NCBI GenBank assembly: GCA_021819525.1
Contig: JAKAQW010000024.1
Coordinates: forward strand, 1 to 33,652
Direction of reading: 5' to 3'
DNA from: Actinomycetes bacterium
GTDB taxonomy: Bacteria > Actinomycetota > Acidimicrobiia > Acidimicrobiales > UBA8190
DNA length: 33,652 bases
The notes below the pieces were generated by a model. That model saw only the letters and a program-made list of their open reading frames with translations, was not told the DNA's origin and ran no database searches. The position numbers were made by a program, and so were the translations under genes. Positions 27,381-33,652 of the stretch are shown piece after piece; position 1 is the first letter of the stretch, and the number at the start of each line of letters is the position of its first letter.

Positions 27381-28433
27381 CTAGCGCTCGCCGTCGAGCC
27401 GCTCTGCGAGCAGGTCGCTCGCGGCCTCTGCCGCGCAGGCTGCGGGCTCGTCCCAGGCCCGCCGGCTCCCGAACCGGGCCGACAGGTCCACCACCTGCAC
27501 GGCGGGGAGGCTCGGGGCGTCGGGTGCCACCGATCCGGCGACCACTATCGCCGGCACACCGGCTGCCTTCGCCCGGCGGAGGACCTCGTCGACCACCTTG
27601 CCGGCCGTGGTGGTCGCGTCGAAGCGCCCCTCACCGGTCACCACGACCGTCGCGCCGGCCAGACGCCGGTCGAGGCACACGGCATCGGCCACCATCGCCG
27701 CGCCGCTTCGGAGCTGGGCACCCGCTGCCGCCAGCGCGCCGGCCAACCCCCCACCGGCACCGGCGCCAGCCAGCGCGGTGACATCCACCCCGAACCGCTG
27801 CTCGAGCTCGACCGCCCGGGCGGCCAATCGCTTCGTGAGCCGCGCCACCTGGTCGCCGTCCGCGCCCTTCTGCGGCGCGAACACGCAGGCGGCATCGAGG
27901 AACGCTGTGGCGACGTCGCAGGCCACCTCGACAGTGATGGCCGGGTCGGCCACGTGCTCGAGGTACCCGGCGTCTTCCAAGGCACCCAGCGCGCCCTTGC
28001 CGCCGTCGGTGGTGGCGGTGCCTCCCACCCCCACGAGCACCCTCCGGGCTCCGGCCCGAAAGGCGTGCACCATCAGCTCGCCGACCCCCCACGTGCCAGC
28101 CGCTTCTGGATCGTTGCCAGCTGGTCCGCCAGTTAGGTGCAGACCACAGGCGGCGGCGGCCTCCACCACGGCACTGCCTCCGGCCAGGCGCCAGCGGGCA
28201 TCCACTGGCGCGCCCAGCGGCCCGGTCACCGAGGTGGTCCGGACCGTCCCGCCCAGCGTTTCGAGGACGTCGACGAAGCCTTCCCCCCCGTCCGACATGG
28301 GGCATTGGTCGCACACCACGGCAAGCCGACCGGCGAGGGCCTCGGCCACCGCTGCAGTGATGGCCGAGGCTGACGCCGTCAATTTGAAGCCATCGGGGGC
28401 GACCACCACCAGTGCCGGCATGCCCTGCATCAT
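27381..28433 (-). CDS. Glycerate kinase (GarK/GlxK family)
   Basis: 'VVAPDGFKLTASASAITAAVAEAL', 'CPMSDGGEGFVDVL', 'GVGGTATTDGGKGALGALE', 'VTGEGRFDATTTAGKV'. Confidence 0.92.
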   Translation of the reverse strand: MMQGMPALVVVAPDGFKLTASASAITAAVAEALAGRLAVVCDQCPMSDGGEGFVDVLETLGGTVRTTSVTGPLGAPVDARWRLAGGSAVVEAAAACGLHLTGGPAGNDPEAAGTWGVGELMVHAFRAGARRVLVGVGGTATTDGGKGALGALEDAGYLEHVADPAITVEVACDVATAFLDAACVFAPQKGADGDQVARLTKRLAARAVELEQRFGVDVTALAGAGAGGGLAGALAAAGAQLRSGAAMVADAVCLDRRLAGATVVVTGEGRFDATTTAGKVVDEVLRRAKAAGVPAIVVAGSVAPDAPSLPAVQVVDLSARFGSRRAWDEPAACAAEAASDLLAERLDGER

Positions 28434-28479
28434 GGTCGTCCCTCGGCGGTGACGTCGAGGTGCCGCTAGGGTCCGGTCG

Positions 28480-29865
28480 ATGGCTGCTGCACGCGACGTC
28501 CCGGTCGTGATCGTGTCCAACCGCGGCCCGCTGTCGTTCACCCTCGACGCAGCGGGTCGGCCGGTCCCAGCCGGGTCGGCCGGCGGTCTGGCCGGCTCGC
28601 TGCACGGCCTGGTTGCCGGCACTGGAGCCTGGTGGGTGGCCTGCGCCATGTCCGACGCGGACCGAGCCGCCGGCGAGGCGGGGCTCATGGCGGAGGACGG
28701 CCTGCACATCGCGACGGTCAGCCCCGAACGCGCGGTCTACGACCTGGCCTATGACACCGTGTCGAACGCCGCGCTGTGGTTCGTGCACCACCACCTCTAC
28801 GACCTGGCCCGGCGCCCACGCTTCGACCGGGGATGGCGCACGGCGTGGGACGCCTACCGGGCGTTCAACCAGCTGATGGCCGACCAGGTCTGCCGGGTCG
28901 CGTCCGACGGCGCGGTGGTGCTGGTCCAGGACTACCACCTGGCGCTGGTGCCGGCCATGATCCGCTCGGCGCGACCGGAGCTGGCGGTGGTGCACTTCTC
29001 GCACACCCCGTTCGCCGATCCCGGGGTGCTGCGGGTGCTCCCCGAGGCGAGCTCGGCCGAGCTGCTGTCGGGCATGGCAGCTGCCGTCGCCTGCGGTTTC
29101 CACACCCGGCGGTGGGCCGACGCGTTCGTGGCGGGCTGCGTCGACCACGGCATCGATCCGCCGTCGACCTTCGCCTCGCCGCTGGCCCCCGACGCCGGGC
29201 GCCTCGCCGAGCGGGCCGCTTCGCCCGCCAGCCAGCGCGCCGCCGAGCGGATCGAAGAGATGGTCGGCAGCCGCCGGATGATCCTGCGGGTGGACCGCAT
29301 GGAGCTGTCGAAGAACCTGGTTCGCGGCTTCTGGGCCTACGACGACCTTCTCCGGCACCACCCCGAGCATCAGGGATCCGTGGTGTTCGTGGCGTTGGCG
29401 TACGCCTCGCGCCAAAGCCTGCCCGAGTACCTGGCTTACCGGGCGGAAGTGGAGCAGACCGCCAGCCTGCTGAACGAGCGATGGGCCACCGGCAGCTGGA
29501 AGCCCATCGTCCTCGACGTCGCCGACGACGCCGACCGGTCGTTCGCCGCGCTCACCCGGGCCGACGTGCTGCTGGTGAACCCGGTGCGCGACGGCCTCAA
29601 CCTGGTGGCCAAGGAAGGCCCCTTGGTGAACCGCCGGGACGGGGTGCTGGTGCTGTCTCGCGAGGCGGGCGCGGCCGACGAGCTGGCCGGCGCGGCCCTG
29701 GTCGTGAACCCGTTCGACGTGGCCGCCACCGCGGATGCCCTGCACCAGGCGCTCGTCATGGCCCCCGAGCAGCGGGCCGAGCGAGCAGCCGATCTCCGCC
29801 GGCTGGTGCTGGCCCGCCCGCCGCGGCGCTGGCTCGACGACCAGCTCGCCGCGGCCGGGCGCTGA
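28480..29865 (+). CDS. otsA: GT20-family glycosyltransferase (trehalose-6-phosphate synthase-like)
   Basis: 'VIVSNRGPLSF', 'VLVQDYHLALVPAMI', 'FSHTPFADPGVLRVLP', 'VDRMELSKNLVRGFWAYDDLL', 'NPVRDGLNLVAKEGPLVNRRDGVLVLSREAGAADEL'. Confidence 0.88.
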   Translation: MAAARDVPVVIVSNRGPLSFTLDAAGRPVPAGSAGGLAGSLHGLVAGTGAWWVACAMSDADRAAGEAGLMAEDGLHIATVSPERAVYDLAYDTVSNAALWFVHHHLYDLARRPRFDRGWRTAWDAYRAFNQLMADQVCRVASDGAVVLVQDYHLALVPAMIRSARPELAVVHFSHTPFADPGVLRVLPEASSAELLSGMAAAVACGFHTRRWADAFVAGCVDHGIDPPSTFASPLAPDAGRLAERAASPASQRAAERIEEMVGSRRMILRVDRMELSKNLVRGFWAYDDLLRHHPEHQGSVVFVALAYASRQSLPEYLAYRAEVEQTASLLNERWATGSWKPIVLDVADDADRSFAALTRADVLLVNPVRDGLNLVAKEGPLVNRRDGVLVLSREAGAADELAGAALVVNPFDVAATADALHQALVMAPEQRAERAADLRRLVLARPPRRWLDDQLAAAGR

Positions 29866-30025
29866 GCTGCGAGCGTGCTCGCGCTACTCGACGATGCGGC
29901 ACCCGAGGGATCGGCCCGCACACCAGGCGATGCACCCGTGGGACCCATGACGCTCGGCGACCCGGCGCCCGAGGGCTCCGCCCGCACCATCGCGTAGCGC
30001 GCTCGCAGCAGGTGCCCCCTACCGC

Positions 30026-30889
30026 TCACGAGATGGTCGCCCTACCGGCTTGCTCGAGCGCGTCGGCCAGGTGCTCGAGGATCTGCAGCCAGATCGCCGG
30101 TTCGGGCACGACGAGATCCGCTCGCGCCAGCAGCGCCGGCGGCGTCTCGGCCGCGCCCACCACCACCTTCACGCTCGACACGCCGGTGGCGGCCAGCGCG
30201 TCGAGCGCGTCGAAGGCAGCGAGGTCACCGCTGTCGTCGCCGGCGAAGACGACCGTTCGACAGCCCGCAGCCAGGCTCGCGGCGGCGGTTCCCTTGTCCG
30301 CCGGGATCGGCGGGCGCAGCTCGATGGCCATCCGAGCCGGTACCAGCTCCAAGCCGGTCTGCCGCGCCCAGCGCTCGGCTGCCGCCTGGCACCAGGCTTC
30401 GCGATCTGGTGCAGCCCGCCAGTGCAGCACCACCGTGGCCGGCTTGGCCTCGACGAGCACGTCGGCCGGCGCCTCCGAACGGGCACGGGCGGTCACCTCG
30501 GCGACTCTTGGGGCCCAGTGCTCGAACGCCGGATCGAGCCGCACGACACCGCCGGCCACGCGCTCGAGGCCGTAGGAGCCGACGAGCTGCACCCGGTCAC
30601 CCGCCCCGGCGAGATGCTCGGCCAGAAATGCAGCCGGACGGCCCGAGATCACACCCACCACCCCGACTGCACGAGCGAGCCGGCCCAGCACGCTCGGCAC
30701 GCCAGGCAGCGGGCGAGCGGCAGCGGGATCGGTGACGATCGTCGCCAACGTGCCGTCGAGATCCGACAGCACCGCTGCGGCGGCGGGATCGACCAGCACC
30801 ACTCGCCCCACGATGTCCGCCGCCGCGGTGACGGGGTCGGCTGACCAGGGGCTCGACTGCCTTGCCGGATCGGGGGATCGGGGGCTCAT
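30026..30889 (-). CDS. otsB: HAD-superfamily trehalose-phosphatase-like protein
   Basis: 'AVLSDLDGTLATIVTDPAAARPLP', 'GVISGRPAAFL', 'GSYGLERV', 'DKGTAAASLAAGCRTVVFAGDDSGDLAAFDAL'. Confidence 0.9.
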   Translation of the reverse strand: MSPRSPDPARQSSPWSADPVTAAADIVGRVVLVDPAAAAVLSDLDGTLATIVTDPAAARPLPGVPSVLGRLARAVGVVGVISGRPAAFLAEHLAGAGDRVQLVGSYGLERVAGGVVRLDPAFEHWAPRVAEVTARARSEAPADVLVEAKPATVVLHWRAAPDREAWCQAAAERWARQTGLELVPARMAIELRPPIPADKGTAAASLAAGCRTVVFAGDDSGDLAAFDALDALAATGVSSVKVVVGAAETPPALLARADLVVPEPAIWLQILEHLADALEQAGRATIS

Positions 30890-30942
30890 CTCACGGCCCG
30901 GGGTGCTGGGTCGACGACTCGAGGGGCTCGACCGACGGGCCG

Positions 30943-31047
30943 GGACACGGCTTGCCCCCCTGGTGTGCCGATCTGCACACGGGCACGCACCTGGCTCCCG
31001 AGGCCCTGGCACCGGGGCACACGGCTTGCCCCCCTGGTGTGCCGATC
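30943..31047. repeat. Direct repeat CACGGCTTGCCCCCCTGGTGTGCCGATC x2 (about 75-bp spacing)
   Basis: Copies at ~30945-30972 and ~31020-31047. Confidence 0.9.
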
Positions 31048-31052
31048 CGTGC

Positions 31053-31754
31053 TCACCCGCCGGTAGCCGAGGTCCCCGAGCCGAGCCGAGACGCCAGGCC
31101 TGGTCCGACCACCACCACCACGTTCGCACCGGTCGCGCTCGACACCGGCGGCGGGCCGTCCACTGCCGTCCGCACCGCTGACGAGGTGAGCCCCAAGGCA
31201 CCCAAGAGCTGCGGCAGTGCATCGGAGCCGGCAGTGTCGAGCGGGTACACCAAGGTGGAAGGCACGGTGGTGAGCGCGGTGACCGCGGCCAGCGTGCTGT
31301 ACCCCTTGGCCTGCAGCTGGGTGCTCAGCACCGCGGCGATGCCGTTCACGTTGGTCCCGTTCGCGACCAAGATCCGCACGGATCGCGCAGTGGGCCCTGT
31401 CGACGTCGAAGCCGGGGAGCCGGTCGACGGCGCTGTGGAGCCTGGCGCCGTCGAGCTCGACGAGGCGCGGTGGGCATCTTGCGCTGCCGATGCCGACGAG
31501 GCGCGGTGCTCGGTGGCACGAGCAGCCACGCCAGCCACCGGCTGGGACGACCCAGCCGCCGTCTTGGCCGTAGCCGACGGAAGCAGCACCACGCCGACGG
31601 CCACCGCCACCGCCACGAGCACCAGCCCCCGTACGCTCACTACCGGGTCGTGGTCGCCATGACGACGCGGTGGCTCCGAAGTGCCACCAGGAGCGTGACG
31701 GGGCCTGGTAGCACCGTGGAGATCGCCGGGGCGGCTCGGTTCGCTCGAGGTCAT
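31053..31754 (-). CDS. LytR C-terminal domain (LytR_C) protein, membrane anchored
   Basis: TM 'GLVLVAVAVAVGVVLLPSA' followed by Ser/Thr/Ala linker and 'VRILVANGTNVNGIAAVLSTQLQAKGYSTLAAV'. Confidence 0.85.
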   Translation of the reverse strand: MTSSEPSRPGDLHGATRPRHAPGGTSEPPRRHGDHDPVVSVRGLVLVAVAVAVGVVLLPSATAKTAAGSSQPVAGVAARATEHRASSASAAQDAHRASSSSTAPGSTAPSTGSPASTSTGPTARSVRILVANGTNVNGIAAVLSTQLQAKGYSTLAAVTALTTVPSTLVYPLDTAGSDALPQLLGALGLTSSAVRTAVDGPPPVSSATGANVVVVVGPGLASRLGSGTSATGG

Positions 31755-31838
31755 GTCCGCTTCAGCCTGCCAACCTGCCAGCGCCGGCGCAAGGACTGCC
31801 CAAAGCAGTCGAGCCCGCCTCCCCGCTTCCGACCGACC

Positions 31839-31914
31839 TGCCATCGGCGGCGCACACAGCGACACCCACAGACAACCGCCCACCGACCCGCCATCGGCGG
31901 CGCACACAGCGGTC
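31839..31914. repeat. Direct repeat CGACC(T/C)GCCATCGGCGGCGCACACAGCG x2
   Basis: Two ~27-bp near-identical copies upstream of the LytR_C gene. Confidence 0.8.
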
Positions 31915-32023
31915 ATCGACAGCACTGCACCGTGCGCCAGCCGCAGAGGGCCTCACATCGCGACGGAGCCGCAGGCGGTCTCGCCCAGGTGAGGCGTCGC
32001 CCGGGAGTACCCTGGCGATCTAG

Positions 32024-32096
32024 GCCGGTGTGGCGCAGCTGGAAGCGCAGGCGACTTGTAATCGTCAGGTCGTGGGTTCGAGTCCCACCACCGGCT
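32024..32096 (+). tRNA. tRNA-Thr (anticodon TGT)
   Basis: Cloverleaf: acceptor GCCGGTG/CACCGGC, anticodon stem GGCGA-CTTGTAA-TCGTC, T arm GTGGG-TTCGAGT-CCCAC. Confidence 0.95.
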
Positions 32097-32199
32097 CGCG
32101 TGAAATCCCAGGTCATTTACCATATCTGCCACTGACCAAGCCCCTGACTAGGCTTTTGCCCAACGCAAGACCCAACTCGCCCCACGGGGGAGGTCGGTC

Positions 32200-32658
32200 A
32201 TGCGGGGCAGCATGCGAGAGCGCAAGCCGGGCGTCTGGGAGCTACGGGTCTTCGTCGGCCGCGACGCGTCTGGCAAGGTTCGCCATCGGAACGCCACCTT
32301 CCACGGCACCAAGCGGGCCGCTGAGCGGGAGCTGACCCGGCTGATCGCCGAAGAGGAGGCGACAGGCACGACGAGGCAGCAGCCCGTCGGCCGGGCGCCG
32401 CAGTGGGGCCCGCTCACCACCGTGAACGATGCCATCGAGGGGTGGAAGCGCACCGGGTGGGACGATCTCAGTCCGAGCACGGTGCGCAGGTACGAAGGTG
32501 TGTGGCGCCGCCACGTGCGTGACTCGATCGGACAACGCCGGATCACCGCCCCAGCTGCACAGCGGACACGACATTGGGTGCTGGTGGGGCCCAAGCCGCA
32601 CCAGCCGCCTCCGGCGGCCGGCCCGGCACCACGAAGTCCCTGGTGGATCAGGGTGTGA
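32200..32658 (+). pseudogene. Tyrosine recombinase/integrase N-terminal fragment (catalytic domain missing)
   Basis: 'MRGSMRERKPGVWELRVFVGRDASGKVRHRNATFHGTKRAAERELTRLIAEEEA...LSPSTVRRYEGVWRRHVRDSIGQRRI' then low-similarity tail. Confidence 0.85.
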
Positions 32659-32674
32659 GGAGTATCTTTCCCTC

Positions 32675-33088
32675 TTAGATGTTGACGATTGTGACGCTCC
32701 CGTCGCCGGCTACCAGGCGCATGTCCCCGGGATCGCTGGTCAAGACGGTGACGTGATCGGCCGGGGCGGATCGAATGACGGCGCCGAGGTGGGCGTCGGG
32801 GACCGAGACCCCAGTACTGGCTCGGATGGCGGCCGCCACGTTGGCAGCGACCGAGTCGAGGACCATGTCGGTGATCCGCAGGCGGTTCGCCAAGGCCCAC
32901 AACGGCGAGGTGCGGTCCCATCCCGCCTCGACCCGGACCGCGGTGGGCACGACCAGGCGTACGTCGCTGGCACGTCGCTTGCGGTCGGCGACAACCTGGG
33001 TATAGCTGAGCACCCTGCGATGCTTGCGGTGGGTCGGGTCGCCGAGCGCTTGGAGGGCTTCGTTGTCGAGGACGATGACTTGGCTCAC
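32675..33088 (-). CDS. PIN-domain (VapC-like) toxin
   Basis: 'VSQVIVLDNEALQAL', 'VVPTAVRVEAGWDR', 'VPDAHLGAVI', 'VTVLTSDPGDMRLVAG'. Confidence 0.85.
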   Translation of the reverse strand: MSQVIVLDNEALQALGDPTHRKHRRVLSYTQVVADRKRRASDVRLVVPTAVRVEAGWDRTSPLWALANRLRITDMVLDSVAANVAAAIRASTGVSVPDAHLGAVIRSAPADHVTVLTSDPGDMRLVAGDGSVTIVNI

Positions 33089-33498
33089 GCGGCGGAGATC
33101 GCTCTCGCCTCGGCCCACAGCAACACGTCCTCAGGGGTCGCGCCAGGATGCCTCTCGGCTATCTCGGCAGCGGCGCGGCGGAGGAAGTCGGGGTTGGCGG
33201 CGAGGGGACTGGCGTCGAGCTCGGCTGCGGCGACGGCCAGGTCGCCCAGGTCCGGGCGGACCTCCGGGTGGCGCTGATAGTGGTCGTCGAGGGCGGCCTG
33301 CATGACGATGGCCTCGAGGGTCGCTCGTAGCGCCGCCGCGGTGAGCGCGGTGGCCGAAGGTGCGACGCCGAGCTCTTTGACGGCGAGCGCCGCCGCGTCG
33401 CGCAGTGCCGTGGGGATCCTCATGGACGTGTTGGAGGTGTCGGGAACCGGGCTGTCGAGGAGTTGGCTCAGCCGCTCGACGGCGTTGCGCTCGATCAC
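33085..33498 (-). CDS. Probable antitoxin partner of the PIN-domain toxin
   Basis: 'SMRIPTALRDAAALAVKELGVAPSATALTAAALRATLEAIVMQAALDDHYQRHPEVRPDLGDLAVAAAELDA'; overlaps toxin start. Confidence 0.8.
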   Translation of the reverse strand: MIERNAVERLSQLLDSPVPDTSNTSMRIPTALRDAAALAVKELGVAPSATALTAAALRATLEAIVMQAALDDHYQRHPEVRPDLGDLAVAAAELDASPLAANPDFLRRAAAEIAERHPGATPEDVLLWAEARAISAA

Positions 33499-33507
33499 AT
33501 GCCAACT

Positions 33508-33527
33508 GTACCACGTTGATGTGGTAC
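33508..33527. promoter_or_regulatory. Perfect inverted repeat upstream of antitoxin, candidate operator
   Basis: GTACCAC-GTTGAT-GTGGTAC, 10 bp upstream of GTG 33498. Confidence 0.7.
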
Positions 33528-33652
33528 GACTCCAGAAGTGAGCTGGTTCGCCGCCATCCCCGCTTTCCGGCCGTTGATGCGTCGGCATGAGAGTCAGCCA
33601 TCTGAGCAGGAGCCAGAATGTCACCCACCACCGGCTCGACGAAGTACCAGGT

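Larger units (their letters stand above)
32084..33638. mobile_element. tRNA-Thr-associated integrated element remnant bounded by 15-bp direct repeats
   Basis: CCCACCACCGGCTCG at 32084-32098 (tRNA 3' end) and 33624-33638; integrase fragment just inside the tRNA end. Confidence 0.7.

Noticed and set aside
27631-29745. 704-aa minus-strand ORF over otsA-like gene
   Set aside because: Shadow ORF of the GT20 gene in high-GC DNA; no recognisable motifs.
28776-30575. 599-aa plus-strand ORF downstream of otsA start
   Set aside because: Out-of-frame read-through of otsA and antisense of otsB; low-complexity Arg/Gly/Ala sequence.

Overview
GC-rich, actinobacterial-type chromosomal window (possibly an Acidimicrobiia-like lineage; inferred from gene content only). 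Housekeeping and metabolic blocks: an ABC exporter with a MarR-type regulator; a DesK/NarL-type two-component system with an ABC-2 exporter; thioredoxin, DUF2993, patatin and NUDIX genes; an OmpR-type regulator; a hemQ-larE-NIL operon; groEL with a CIRCE element; an overlapping threonine synthase and MoaD/ThiS-like sulfur-carrier pair; and a gpgS / glycerate kinase / otsA-like / otsB-like sugar block. The accessory content is unusual. It includes a 691-aa protein with a 'VGNRSVARLL' leader-like motif and a C-terminal cap of unknown function, three toxin-antitoxin modules each with a palindrome at or near the first start codon, and a hicA remnant. A ~100-bp repeat with inverted ends occurs in two diverged, inverted copies flanking higBA. 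A gene graveyard at 12.5-13.5 kb contains a methyltransferase whose SAM motif is interrupted by an in-frame 17-bp tandem repeat expansion. A ~1.5 kb tRNA-Thr-associated integrated remnant carries an integrase fragment and a PIN-domain TA pair, bounded by a 15-bp att-like direct repeat. Minisatellites with different unit lengths (8, 17, 18/96, 30 and 55 bp) recur across the window. All calls are by eye from the sequence and ORF track; no database search was run.
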